DNA of 52,500 nt from Symbiodinium natans (GCA_905221605.1 CAJNDS010002190.1:140001-192500), one strand, 5' to 3'. Numbered from the stretch's first letter, positions 38,290 to 48,503 are shown. Program-made: numbers and translations. The notes: a model not told the origin generated them from the letters alone.

Positions 38290-38376
38290 CACAAGCCACG
38301 GCTTTCAACGATGGAGGCGCCCGCATCTTGTCGGCAACTTCATCGCTGTCCACCAGACAGCTGGCAGAGACACCAG
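38290..38376 (-). CDS. Exon, unassigned protein
   Basis: Reads GVSASCLVDSDEVADKMRAP then PSLKAVAC. Acceptor CATAG, donor GC (GCTGAG); a stop follows otherwise. Confidence 0.55.
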
Positions 38377-38929
38377 CTATGTGGCTCAAACCCTAAACCC
38401 TAAACCCTAAACCCTAAGCCCTAATGTGGCTCAAGCCCATAGATACTGCACGGGAGAAACATGCCCCACCCGGTTTCGCTGCGATGAGGTCCCAACCTCA
38501 CAGATCCCTACTTTGGACCCCCCCGGCTTTAGGGGAACAGCGGCCTAGAGGGGAAAAAACGTACACTCCTCTTGGGGCTACTTACCTAATACAGGGAACC
38601 CAACCCAGAACCCAAAACAGTTGTAAAACAAAAAAAGTAAACTGCAGAACAGCCTAGTCAGGCTTCTAAGGGATCCAAAACCTTAAAAAAAAGGAACGAA
38701 TAAGGGCCTACCCTGGTTGTAAAAAAAATGGAAAGAACATCAACCCTAAACCCTAAACCCTAAACCCTGAACCCTGAACCCTGAACCCTGAACCCTGAAC
38801 CCTGAACCCGAAATGGTCCTGGGAATCCCCACAAGACTTCAAGACGCCAAAACCCGAAACCCTAAACCCGAAACCCTAAACCCTAAACCCTAAGCCCTAA
38901 ACCCTAAACTCTAGACCCACTTCTTCTAC

Positions 38930-39001
38930 CGCCCCTTTGTCCCCGCATCCTGGCAATGCGGGCAGAGTTGGTCTTTCTCGCCCGCGAGGTCCTCCACGCG
39001 C
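38930..39001 (-). CDS. Exon with a CxxC zinc-ribbon-like motif
   Basis: Reads RVEDLAGEKDQLCPHCQDAG. The LCPHC pair suggests half of a zinc-binding module. Acceptor ACCAG, donor GTAGAAG. Confidence 0.6.
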
Positions 39002-39205
39002 CTGGTCTCTCGGTTTAGGGTTTAGGGTTTGGGGTTTGGGGTTTAGGGTTTAGGGTGAGTTTAAGGGTTTTAATGGTTCAAAGGCTTAAGGGTTTCAGGG
39101 TTTAAAGGAGTGAGGGCTTTAGGGTTTAAGGGTTTAAGGGCTCAAGGGTTTAAGGGTTCAAGTACGGCCTCCTTTTGTGGGCTTCCTACTTACAAGTAGC
39201 CTTAC

Positions 39206-39253
39206 ATCAACAAAGCAGGGACCGCTATGTAGAAGAGCCCCGATGCAGGGCAC
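39206..39253 (-). CDS. Short exon, unassigned
   Basis: Sixteen codons, VPCIGALLHSGPCFVD. Acceptor CCCAAG, donor GTAAGG (close to the eukaryotic consensus). Confidence 0.5.
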
Positions 39254-39353
39254 CTTGGGCTGTGGGGCTTGGAGGGAACAGGGCTTTTGGGGCATTTGGG
39301 GGCCTCGCGTTTTCGGGGCGAACAACCCTAACCCTAAACCCTAAACCCTAAAC

Positions 39354-39423
39354 CCTCTTCTGAGGGTTTCGAATCAGCCACGTTAAACATTCTGCAGTGC
39401 GGCAGGCTCACCTTTAGCCAGGC
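39354..39423 (-). CDS. Exon, unassigned protein
   Basis: Reads AWLKVSLPHCRMFNVADSKP. Acceptor TGGAG, donor GTTTAGGG. An internal GTGAGC after CTAAAG could be used instead. Confidence 0.5.
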
Positions 39424-39561
39424 CTCCACACGCAAGGTTTTAGGGCTTCGGGAGGGGTCAGGGTTTAGAGTTTAGAGTTTAGGCTTTAGGGTTGAGGGTT
39501 TAGGATTGGGGGGGGGGGGGGGGGGGGGGGGTAGGGTTTAGGGTTTAGGGTTTAGGGTTCA

Positions 39562-39614
39562 GGGTTCAGGGTTCAGGGTTCAGGGTTCAGGGTTCAGGGT
39601 TCAGGGTTCAGGGT
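39562..39614. repeat. TTCAGGG variant array next to a poly-G tract
   Basis: About 8 units of TTCAGGG. A run of about 24 G sits just before it (39508-39531). Confidence 0.85.
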
Positions 39615-39703
39615 TTAAGGTTTAGGGCTTAGGGTTTAAGGTTTAGGGTTTGGGGGTTTAGGGCTTGAAGCCTTGAACAGATGGCATTCGCATTGTTTCC
39701 GAC

Positions 39704-41420
39704 TCAGGGCAATGCTTCTCTTCTTTCAGACGGATGCACAGCAACGCGTAAACCCATAGCATCGAAGCACACAAGCCCACGCGGCAACACAAGAGATTCC
39801 AGACTCTGGCTGAACTGCTTTCCGAAGGTCAAGGACTTCAAGCGGCCAGGCAAGGCCACGTTCTCCAAGCTTTGGTTGAAATTGCTTCCGAAGGTCATGG
39901 ACTCCAGGCTGTCAGGCAGGGACACGTTCTCCAAACTCTGGTTAAAACTGCTTCCAAAGGTCAAGGACTGCAAGCCGTCAGGAAAGGTCACATTCTCCAA
40001 GCTCTGATTGAAATTGCCGCCGAATGTCAAGGACTGCAAACTGGCAGGCAAGGCCACATTCTCCAAACTTTGGTTGAACATGAACCCGAAACTCAAAGAC
40101 TGCAGGCTGCCAGGCAAGCCCGAGTTTTCCAAGCTCTGATTGAAATGGTTGCCGAAGCTCAAGGACTGCAAGCCGCCTGGCATGGCCGCACTCTCCAAGC
40201 TCTGGTTGAACCTGTTTCCGAAGGTTAAGGACCGCAAGCTGCCAGGCAAGGTGTCCTGGTTAGAATCGGTCCTGAAGGTCAAGGACTGCAAGTTTGCGGG
40301 CAAGGCCACATTCCCCAAGCTCCGGTTGAACTTGTCTCCGAAGCTTAAGGACAGCAAGCTGCTAGGCAAGGCCACATGCTCCAAACTCTGGTTGAACTCG
40401 TGTCCGAAGCTTAAGGACTGCAAGCTGCTAGGCAAGGCCACATTCTCCAAACTTTGGTTGAACATGATTCCGAAGCTCAGGGACTGCAAGCTGTCAGGCA
40501 AGGCCACATTCTCCAAGCTCTGGTCGAATTCGAGTCCGAAGCTCAAGGACTGCAAGCTGCCAGGCAAGGTTACATTCTCCAAACTCTGGTTGAACACATT
40601 TCCAAAGCTCAGGGACTGCAAACTGCCAGGCAAGGCCACATTAGCCAAGCTCTGGTCGAAGTCGAAACCGAAGCGCAAGGACAGCAAGCTGCCAGGCAAG
40701 GTTACATTCTCCAAACGCTGGTTGAAATCGCTGCCGAAGGTCAAGGACTGCAAGCTGCCAGGAAAGGTTACATTCTCCAAGCTCTGGTTGAAATAGCTGC
40801 CGAAGGTCAGGGACAGCAAGCTGCCAGGCAAGGCAACATTCTCCAAGTTCTGATTGAACTCGTCTCCGAAGGTCAAAGATTGCAAGCTAGCAGGCAAGGA
40901 TACAGCCTCCAAGCTCTGGTTGAAAACGAATCCGAACCTTAAGCACAGCAAGCTGCCAGGCAAGGCGACATTCTCCAAACTCTGGTTGAACTCGTGTCCG
41001 AAGGTTAAGGACAGCAAGCTGCCAGGCAAGGTCACATTCTCCAAGCTCTGATTGAACTCGTCTCCGAAGGTCAAGGACTGCAAGCTGGCAGGCAATGCCA
41101 CATTCTCCAAGCTCTGGTTGAAACGGAATCCGAAACTCAAGGACTGCAAGCTTCCAGGCAAGGCCGCATTCTCCAAGCTCTGGTTGAAATCGAATCCGAA
41201 GCTCAAGGACTGCAAGCTTCCAGGCAAGGCCACGTTCTCCAAACTCTGGTTGAACCTGTCTCCGAAGCTTAAGGACTGCAAGCTGCCAGGGAAGACCACA
41301 TTCTCCAAACTCTGGTTGAAACCTGACAAGGACTGCAAGCCCTTTGGCAGTGCAACACGCTCGAGACTGCGATCGCCGTACAGCCTCAACGAGGAGATGG
41401 CATCTTTGGCCTGGGTTGGC
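39704..41420 (-). CDS. FNIP-type leucine-repeat protein, large repeat exon
   Basis: About 25 tandem 22-residue units of the form LQSLSFGDRFNQSLENVALP (66-bp DNA period), matching the FNIP repeat known from Dictyostelium and abundant in symbiodiniacean genomes. Such repeats make a solenoid; binding partners are unknown. One unit near the middle is short (LTFRTDSNQDTLPGS). The exon begins after AAAAG at 41421: taking AG from the exon ending at 41583 plus G at 41420 gives the codon for Arg and continues PTQAKDAISSLRLYG in frame. It ends at TGA 39704-39706 after a short non-repeat tail. The opposite strand is open over much of the array, which produces long but meaningless antisense frames (for example 40140-40796). 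Confidence 0.85.
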
Positions 41421-41439
41421 CTTTTAAACCCTCTCAAAA

Positions 41440-41442
41440 AAA

Positions 41443-41486
<44 letters not shown>

Positions 41487-41520
41487 TTATATTTATATGT
41501 ATAAGTATATATATATATCT
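41440..41520. repeat. AT microsatellite within an intron
   Basis: TATATA run inside the 162-bp intron upstream of the FNIP exon. Confidence 0.85.
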
Positions 41521-41582
41521 ATCTATATAGGGTCCCTTGTAAAACCCAAATAAGGAAAATCAAAAATGTGCCAAAAACCAAC

Positions 41583-41703
41583 CTGGTTGCTTCTATGTCG
41601 ACCACGCTGAGGCGTTGGCCCTCGCAGGCTTGCAGAAGTGCAATGGCTGCTTGCCCTGCGCCAACCTCGATTGCGACCCCGTAAGCTTTCAGCACGCTAA
41701 ACA
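41583..41703 (-). CDS. Exon upstream of the FNIP repeat exon
   Basis: Reads VFSVLKAYGVAIEVGAGQAA ... LSVVDIEATR. Donor GTTGGT at 41582. The 162-bp intron below it (41421-41582) contains an AT microsatellite and ends AAAAG; joining restores the Arg codon and the FNIP frame. The acceptor is either TTAG (exon start 41696) or GGAG (start 41703); the latter joins in frame to the next exon only with a GA donor. Confidence 0.7.
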
Positions 41704-41791
41704 CTCCTAAGTTGAACCCTCTATCCCCCCAAAAAAAGTTTAGCGTTTAGGGTTGAGGGTTTAGGGTTGAGGGTTCAGGGTTTAAGGTTTC

Positions 41792-41904
41792 TCCCAGGGC
41801 AGCCTGCTGAACCACATACGTGATGACGTCGCCCTGAACTTGCTCCAAGAGCGGCCTGGAATCGATCAGGGCGTGGCCACGAGCTGTCAGGACCAGCATG
41901 CCAC
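41792..41904 (-). CDS. Exon, second half of a ubiquitin-like domain (probable)
   Basis: Reads GMLVLTARGHALIDSRPLLE then QVQGDVITYVVQQAALG. The LVLTARGHALIDSRPL block resembles the later strands of ubiquitin-like folds in related dinoflagellate proteins. Acceptor GCTAG at 41905. No GT donor is at the far end; a GA donor at 41793 is possible. Confidence 0.6.
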
Positions 41905-42070
41905 CTAGCCTAGGTGGAGCTCCGCAGGCTCCCTGGTGTAGGGTTTAGGGTTTAGGGTTTAGGGCTAGGGTTTAGGGTTTAGGGTTTAGGGTTCAGGGTT
42001 TAGGGTTCAGGGTTTAGGGTCTGGGGTTTGGGGCTTAGGGTAAATGCTCTCAAAAAGATTTCATAGAAAC

Positions 42071-42180
42071 CCAGTCTCCCAGAGTCTTGCCTAGCAGCGG
42101 CAAGACGATCCTTGCAGCCACGCTCGTCCGCAAGCCTTCCACGGTCATGTTCTCTTCAAGAGGAAACTCCAGCTCCGTAC
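42071..42180 (-). CDS. Exon, first half of a ubiquitin-like domain (probable)
   Basis: Reads TELEFPLEENMTVEGLRTSV, a beta-strand/helix start like a ubiquitin-like domain. It begins right after the short inverted-repeat intron 42181-42292; donor GTTTCTATG at 42070. Joining across that intron rebuilds a GGT codon (Gly) without a frame change. Confidence 0.7.
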
Positions 42181-42292
42181 CTTAGCTGCTGAGTTCATAA
42201 CCAAAAAAGGTGTACACTTTCAGTGCTATAGGGGATTATAATTTATAGTATCCCAAAAGGTGTAAAGTGTGCCCACTCAGCTACTGAGGTAC
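42177..42292. mobile_element. Short inverted-repeat element acting as an intron (introner-like)
   Basis: The 112-bp intron 42181-42292 plus one flanking GTAC copy. The ends CTTAGCTGCTGAGT (42181 on) and ACTCAGCTACTGAG (to 42288) are imperfect inverted repeats, and both sides carry GTAC (42177-42180 and 42289-42292), consistent with a 4-bp target duplication. On the minus strand it starts GTACCT and ends CTAAG, so the duplicated GTAC supplies the donor. Removal leaves the reading frame of the flanking exons intact. Confidence 0.75.
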
Positions 42293-42404
42293 CATCGAGG
42301 CCACAGACCGTCAACTGGCGGCCCACAGCAAGGCCGTCAAGTGCAAGGCGCTGACGGAGAACGTTCCGTTCTTCTAGAGACCCATGAAGCATGGCTCGAG
42401 AACC
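42293..42404 (-). CDS. Exon upstream of the introner intron
   Basis: Reads AMLHGSLEERNVLRQRLALD then GLAVGRQLTVCGLDG. Acceptor CCAG at 42405, donor GTACCT at 42292. Thirty-seven codons plus one base; the partial codon is completed by GT of the next exon. ATG at 42392 could be the start of this gene if the upstream acceptor is not used. Confidence 0.7.
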
Positions 42405-42767
42405 CTGGTACGAAAGGAACCTGAAGGAAAATGGTGCCATTGCAAGGCGGCCCTAATATGTGAGGTACCCAAAAGGGACCCTACTGTAGGGAACTGACCA
42501 AATGTTGTTTGTTCATGATCATATACAGTAGCACGATGGGGGTTTTGGTAGCAGAGGTGTATGATTCCGAGTTCCCGCACAGTTTCGCCTTGCTTTTCTT
42601 TGCAACTCATGAGCCTTCCAGTAGGGTCTTAGGTTTAGGGTTTAGGGTTTAGGGTTTAGGGTTTAGGGTTTAGGGTTTAGGGTTTAGGGTTTAGGGATTT
42701 TGGGTGCTTGTCGGAAGATCTCAGCGGATTTCCAGCCTGATTAGGGTTTGGGTTTGGTTGCGCCCGG

Positions 42768-42856
42768 GTCCTCTGCTCTCAAGAGCCTTTGCGGCCCGTA
42801 GCCCAAGAACAAGCCAAAGAGAACTGGTATCCTTAAACTCAGCCCATGCATAACAC
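42768..42856 (-). CDS. Possible exon, frame uncertain
   Basis: Two open frames after TGTAG: GVMHGLSLRIPVLFGLFLGY and CYAWAEFKDTSSLWLVLGLR. Donor possibly GC near 42767. Confidence 0.35.
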
Positions 42857-42884
42857 CTACATATGATCCCGATAAACCCTAAAC

Positions 42885-42995
42885 CCTGACATGGTAGCTG
42901 TTCGAACCCCCGAACGAACCACAAGGCAGGTTCCCCTTTCGTAAGGATTCCCCGTTTAGCCGTTGAAGCAACTTTGCAACAAGATAAGGGTGGCT
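42885..42995 (-). CDS. Exon, unassigned protein
   Basis: Reads KVASTAKRGILTKGEPALWF then VRGFEQLPCQ. Acceptor GTTGCAG, donor GTTTAGGG. Confidence 0.6.
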
Positions 42996-43175
42996 CTGCA
43001 ACAGAGTTTAGAAGGGACGCTTAGACACGGTGACCCATATGATAGCCTAACCTGAGCCCACTTTTTGTTGCGCGTGAACATTCAAGTAGCCCGCACCCTA
43101 TAGGCCCTAAACCCTAAACCCTAAACCCTAAACCCTAAACCCTAAATCCTAAACCCTGAACCCTAAACCCCAAAC

Positions 43176-43282
43176 CCCTTCAGGAAAAAGTCTTTCGCCG
43201 CCAGAGCCCGCCTGTTGCAGTCGGCGCGGCTGAGGTCCAAAGTCAGCAGCGCGCAGCGCGGCCTCCCTCCATCAGGGCCCAC
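43176..43282 (-). CDS. Exon, unassigned protein
   Basis: Reads VGPDGGRPRCALLTLDLSRA then DCNRRALAAKDFFLK. Acceptor CTCTAG, donor GTTTGGGG. Clear GC3 bias. Confidence 0.65.
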
Positions 43283-43493
43283 CTAGAGGAGCAGGAGACA
43301 TGAGGGTTTAGGGTTTAGGGTTTGGGGTTTAGGGTTTAGGGTTTGGGGTTTAGGGTTTAGAGCATGTCGGGTGCAGCTGGAGTGAGGTTTGGTTCAGGAG
43401 CTTTGGGCTCAGGGTTTAGGGAAGGCAGGTGATTCTGAAGAGGTCCTGGGGCATCGGGACAAGGCGTGTTAGTTGGAGTTCAGGGCCCTCGGC

Positions 43494-43574
43494 TTAGATC
43501 AGACATGTTGACAGTGGCAGCAGTAGAATTAGAAGCCACATGGACTCAAGATTCGCATCGATTTCAGGAAGGCC
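43494..43574 (-). CDS. Exon with in-frame stop and hydrophobic end
   Basis: Reads GLPEIDANLESMWLLILLLP then LSTCLI and TAA (43494-43496). The hydrophobic tail could be a membrane anchor at a true C-terminus. Acceptor ATGTAG. Confidence 0.5.
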   Translation of the reverse strand, partial: GLPEIDANLESMWLLILLLPLSTCLI

Positions 43575-43858
43575 CTACATCCGAAACCCTGATTGCCTAC
43601 AGGGGAGCCCTGTCTTGAGAGGCTGCTTTTTATGGGGAGACACGTTTATGGAGATCCCCTGAGCGGAACGTCAGGAACCTATCACTACCCATGACAATCC
43701 CTAAACCCTAAACCCTAAAAACCCTAAACCCCTAAACCCCTAAAACCCCTAAAACCCTAAAGCCTAAACCCTAACCCCTATAAACCCTGACCCTAAACCC
43801 TAAACCCTAAACCCTAAACCCTAAACATCAACCCATATAAACCCTAAACCTTACGAAC

Positions 43859-43943
43859 CCTAGCAGCGGTGCCCACCTTCCCCTGCAGCAGGAAGGAGCA
43901 TTCCTGCGCCTCCTCGTGCGCCTCCTGACATGGCTCGTGGATG
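43859..43943 (-). CDS. Exon, unassigned protein
   Basis: Reads IHEPCQEAHEEAQECSFLLQ then GKVGTAAR. Acceptor CGCAAG, donor GTTCGT. Confidence 0.65.
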
Positions 43944-43956
43944 CTTGCGGTTGAGG

Positions 43957-44050
43957 GTTTAGGGTTTAGGGTTTAGGGTTTAGGGTTTAGGGTTTAGGGT
44001 TTAGGGTTTAGGGTTTAGGGTTTAGGGTTTAGGGTTTAGGGTTTAGGGTT
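43957..44050. repeat. TTTAGGG array
   Basis: About 13 units between exons 43859-43943 and 44127-44226. Confidence 0.9.
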
Positions 44051-44126
44051 CTGAGGGTCTAGAAGGCTCACAGGGTTTTGTAGGGTTTCGTAGGGTTTTT
44101 CAGGGTTTATGGGGGGTTTTTGGGCC

Positions 44127-44226
44127 TCAGGATTTGCAGTAAGCCCTCTCCTCCAGCAGCGGGCACGGGGCCAACAGCGGACAAGGGGGTGCCTTGAGAT
44201 CCTCGTCGGGCAACTCTTGCCATTTC
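44127..44226 (-). CDS. Exon with in-frame stop
   Basis: Reads KWQELPDEDLKAPPCPLLAP then CPLLEERAYCKS and TGA (44127-44129). Acceptor CCCAAG. Terminal exon or GA donor. Confidence 0.6.
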
Positions 44227-44794
44227 CTTGGGAGCTTTCGGGCATTCAAAGATTTTATAAACCCTAAGCTGCCACCCAAGGCGGTTTAGGGTTTAGGTTT
44301 AGGGTTTCCGGGTTTAGGGTTCAGATCCCTACCCCCACCCCCCCCAAAGAAGGGAGGGGGGGGGGGGGGGGGGGCGGGGAACATGTAGGCTACCTTTTCC
44401 GCTTCCAAACATAGCGAGTAACTCCTTTTTCGGGACGTGATTGAAATCAGCAATCCATAGATATCCACACTACTCAGAAAACTCATCCGTGGCATATCCA
44501 CATCAACACTCGCGAGCGCTCACACTGCCTTAAGCCTTAGGGAAAAAGGAGGGACCTTACAAGGGTCCTTAAAGGGTTCTTTGGGGGTCATTTCGGGGTA
44601 GTAGGTATGCAGGAACTGTATCGGGTTTTTTTATAAGTTTTTGAGGGGGGAAAGATCAAGGGTCCCTTATAGGGATCCCACCTTCCCCTTTCTTTCCGCG
44701 TTGGCGCGCTGGCTATGTTCTTGCATGCTCAGTTGTTGGGCTACTGTCGGGACCCTAAACCCTGAACCCTGAACCCTAAACCCTAAACTTAAAC

Positions 44795-44848
44795 GGCTTT
44801 CCCTCGGGAAAGTGCCCTCTGCAATACTAGATTTCTTTCGTCCGTGAT
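44795..44848 (-). CDS. Exon, unassigned protein
   Basis: Eighteen codons, ITDERNLVLQRALSRGKA. Acceptor CAGCAG, donor GTTTAAG. Confidence 0.5.
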
Positions 44849-45241
44849 CTGCTGTGTCAGGCTTCATCGGGTTTTTAAACGACAGGGTCCGTTCTAAATC
44901 CTTCCAATGAATGAGTGGGGGGGGTTCAAGGCACTGTTACTTTAACCCTAAACCCTAAACCACAAACCCTAGGATCTTCCAGGTTACCACTTTAAAAAGC
45001 AATCTTGCCTACCATTTTCAGTCGCCATCTTGCCTCAAAAGAACGGACAGGTTCAGGCATTGGAAGCTCGTGGGGTCACGGCCTAAAGAAAGACTCAACA
45101 ACGAACCTTACACGGAGGAGGAATGCCATAATAAGTCTTAGAACGGCCCTTGAAACAATAAACCCTAAACCCTAGGCCAAAAAAAACCATGGCCCCTAAA
45201 CCCTAAACCTAAACCCTAAACCCTAAACCCTAAACCCTAAC

Positions 45242-45307
45242 CGGGCCACGCCACGGAGTTGAGTCGAGACCCAGGCGTGACCGGATCCAGGTCAGCCAGT
45301 TCCGGTG
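45242..45307 (-). CDS. Exon, unassigned protein
   Basis: Twenty-two codons, HRNWLTWIRSRLGLDSTPWR. Acceptor GCCCAG, donor GTTAGGG. Confidence 0.6.
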
Positions 45308-45378
45308 CTGGGCGCACGCGGTTGCGGGGGTTTTTGGGCTTTGAACCCTAAGCTTAAGCCCAAACCCTAAAGCCTCTT

Positions 45379-45389
45379 CTGTTTTTTTT

Positions 45390-45420
<31 letters not shown>
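45379..45420. repeat. Poly-T followed by poly-G
   Basis: About 19 T then about 21 G on the plus strand. Homopolymer junctions of this kind recur (48150-48176, 39508-39531) and are likely assembly trouble spots. Confidence 0.8.
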
Positions 45421-45966
45421 TTGTTGCCCTAAACCCTGAACTTTTCCTCAACCCTGGCGTGGTGGGCATTAGGGGCTTTGGGGGGGGGGGGGGTGGGGGA
45501 AGGGAGGAAGCTACCCTTAACCCTAAGAACCCTGCACCAACCCCTGACATTTAGCAAAGACTTCTTTGATTTTAGGCTTTAGGGTTTAGGGTTTGGGGTT
45601 TAGGGTTTAGGGTTTAGGGATATGGGGGTTTACGATATTAGGGTTTAGGGTTCAGGGTTCAGGGTTTAGGGTTTGCGATATTAGGGGCACCATATTAGGG
45701 TCCTTATTCTAGGGGAATCCCCCTATTTAGGGTCTACATGAAGGGTCACCTATTTAGTTTCACAAGCCCCCATATATTGGACAATTGGAGGCTGCAACGG
45801 TCACAAGGCGGTTTAGGGTTTCGGGTTTCGGGTTTAGGGCTTTTTAGGGTCTTGGGGGCGCCTCAGATATATGCACCTTGTGGCTGTAGCTGCACTAGAC
45901 ACTCAACCCTGATCCCTTATAACCCTAACCCCTAAACCCTGAACCCTAAACCCCTAAACCCTAAAC

Positions 45967-46060
45967 CCTCCACAAGTAGATGCAGGAATCCCGAAAGAGA
46001 CACTGAGCTGCGCACGCCCATTTGCACCTCGCACTCATCGATCAGCTCCTGGCTCGGCTG
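45967..46060 (-). CDS. Exon, unassigned protein
   Basis: Reads PSQELIDECEVQMGVRSSVS then LSGFLHLLVE. Acceptor TCGCAG, donor GTTTAGGG. Confidence 0.65.
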
Positions 46061-46364
46061 CTGCGATCCTCCCCCCTAAAGCGGTTTAGGGTTTGGGTTT
46101 AGGGTTTGGGGTTTAGGATTTAGGGCTTGAGGGTTCTAGGGTTCTAGGGTTCAGGGTTCCAGGGTTTCAGGGTTTAGGGTTTATACTATAGGATTTAAGA
46201 TTTAGGGTTTAGGCCCTAAACCTTAAACCCTAAACCCTACATGAACGGTTTGGGGTTTCGGTTTGCTCCCTAAACTCCATCAGTGCTCCCGAGACTTCCT
46301 AAACTTCTGAAGCTCCCGAAGCTCTCTAAAACCTCATCAACTCCATCTAGGCTGCCCAGTAACC

Positions 46365-46620
46365 TAGGCTTAGAAAGGGTGCCCTTTTTTGCTTAAAGGG
46401 GTGTATACGGGAACCTAAACCCCCAAAAAGGGAATGAGGGTACTACTGGGCATCCTAGCCATAGAAGCCTCCCTAAGTTCACGAAGCTTTCCCAAACTAC
46501 CCAAGCTGGGTAGCCCAGTAACCATATTGGAATAAGGTCACCCTTTTTGCAGATCAGTTACTGTGTAAAGAAGGGAACCTTGGACCAAAAAAAGGGAAAA
46601 GGGTTTCACAGTCGTAGTTG
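46365..46620. repeat. Two neighbouring copies of the CTAG-ended short element
   Basis: Copies at about 46365-46454 and 46498-46620 share AAGGGTGCCCTTTT, AAGGGGNTGTA and the GGGAACCT block with copies elsewhere in the window. They are separated by 45 bp that partly repeat the left flank (GCCCAGTAACC on both sides). Confidence 0.45.
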
Positions 46621-46809
46621 AGGGTCAGTTCTGATAAACGCAAATGATACGCTATCTCTAAAAGTACCGCAGTCTCGGGCCCTTAGGGTTTAGGGGGGTT
46701 TAGGGCTTGGGGGCCCTTTCTGCTTCTACTTCTAACTAGGCGGTCCCTTATACACCTGAAAAGCCACCACAAACCCTAAACCCTAAACCCTAAACCCTAA
46801 ACCCTAAAC

Positions 46810-46894
46810 CGCTGGTGGCCTGGAGCCACTGGTCTGTGGGCGACGCATCGTCGCATTGTGCGGGCGTGGACTCAGCAGGAGAGGCGTCCTCCAT
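46810..46894 (-). CDS. Possible first exon, start ATG in strong context
   Basis: ACCATGGAGG at 46894 opens a frame reading MEDASPAESTPAQCDDASPT; donor GTTTAGGG at 46809. The frame is also open upstream, so an internal exon is not excluded. Acidic, Ser/Pro-rich N-terminus; product unknown. Confidence 0.55.
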
Positions 46895-47202
46895 GGTGGT
46901 GCCAGCCCATGGCCGTCCGCGGTTTAGGGTTTAGGGTTTAGGGTGTAGGGGTTAGGGTCAGGGGTTAAGGAATTACGGGCTTAGGGTTTAGGGCTTAGGG
47001 CTTAGGGCTTACGGCTTAGGGCTTAGGGTTTAATGTTTCGGGTTTCGGGTTTAGGGGCTTAGGGTTTAGGGTTTCGGGTTCAGGGTCATCGTACGAGGGC
47101 ACTCTACTGCAGGAGACCAATGAACTAACCAAGCTTCTCTCACCCGCTATTCCGATAGACTTGCACCACTTACTCTCCTAGAAATTACTGTACCCATCTT
47201 AC

Positions 47203-47310
47203 CCTTAGATTTTTCAGTTTGCTGGCAGCGTTGCAGTCGATGTCTAGCAAGGTTTCCAGGCTTTTTGGGGGGTTTTGAGGATCGAGGCGCTCAGGGCTGC
47301 GACACGCTCC
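47203..47310 (-). CDS. Exon with consensus donor
   Basis: Thirty-six codons, GACRSPERLDPQNPPKSLET then LLDIDCNAASKLKNLR. Acceptor TTGCAG, donor GTAAGA. The strongest conventional splice borders in the window. Confidence 0.65.
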
Positions 47311-47819
47311 CTGCAAGCGTGGCGGCTGCGACAAATCGGTACCCTAAACCCTACACCCTACACCCTAAACCCTAATTATACCCTAAACCCTAAACCCAAG
47401 ACCCAAGAAACCCTAAACTTGGCCCTAAACCCTACACCCTAAACCCTGCGCCAATATGAACCCTGGCTGCTTCTCCATGTCCCCTGTAGGACAAGGCAAA
47501 CCTCAGACTCCAAAAGCCATAACCCTAAACCCTAAACCCTAAACCCATAAACCAAATCCGAGCTTAACCTCCTAAGCCACAGCCCAGGGCCCACAACCCT
47601 ACAAGGCGCCCTAGGCCCTAAACCCTATTATGAGCCCTAAACCCCTGGGTTTAGGGTTTAGGGTTTAGGGTTTAGGGTTTAGGGTTTAGGGTTTAGGGTT
47701 TAGGGTTTAGGGTTTAGGGCTTCCAAAAAACCCTGCTAACCGCCCTCAAGTTAAAAGAGCCTAAGTTGCTCACGTCTCAAAAATCATTGAAGCCCCCCCA
47801 AAGGGGGTTGTGGCTAGGG

Positions 47820-48150
47820 TTGAGGTGTCTCAGGGCGCATGAAGAAGCATGATTGCTTTGGAAGAAATGATGTCTGTCCCACATGTAGTGGCCGCTGGTG
47901 GACAGTGGCACTGACCCCCAAACCCTAAACCCTAAACCCTAAACCCTAACCCCCACAACCCACAAGCTTCGTCTTCATGTGTTTCTTGCTCAGCACTGCA
48001 CAACGGAAGCCCAAGGCATGCAAACTCTAAACCCTAAACCCTAAACCCTAAACCCCAAAATATCCCCCTCCCCCACGCCCCCATTGCTGCCTGATGAGTA
48101 GTTTCTTTACACGTCTCCAAGCCCAAGCGTATAAGCTGTTTGCAAGTTTT
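47820..48150 (-). other. Weak coding islands left of the EF-G exons
   Basis: Minus frames at 47825-47895 (RPLHVGQTSFLPKQSCFF), 47955-47992 (VLSKKHMKTK) and 48080-48150 (LIRLGLETCKETTHQAAM) are open. None resembles EF-G domain IV or V. Confidence 0.3.
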
Positions 48151-48503
48151 GTTTTTTTTTTTTTGGGGGGGGGGTGGGCTTCGCTGGGTACTTTCCCTGC
48201 AAGAGAAACCCGAAACCCGCCCACCCTAAAGCCGATGCCTAGACTCTGAACGGTAAACCCTAAATCCCAAAATCCTAAACCCTAAACCCTAAACCCTAAA
48301 CCCTAAACCCTAAACCCTAAACCCTAAACCCAAAACCCTAAACCCAGCCCTCCAAAATCCTTAAAAACCCCTTCAACCCGCGCTCGAACCTTCCAGCCCC
48401 CGAACCACACCCTAAGTAGCCTTTGAACCCTAAATCCTCAACCCTAGGCCTAAACCCTAAACCCTAAGCCCTAAGCCCTAAACCCTAGCCCTAAACCCTA
48501 AAC

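Noticed and set aside
39872-41504. Long plus-strand frames rich in Lys/Leu/Pro or Gln/Gly opposite the FNIP exon
   Set aside because: Antisense shadows of the 66-bp repeat; the minus frame matches a known repeat family and joins the neighbouring exon in frame.
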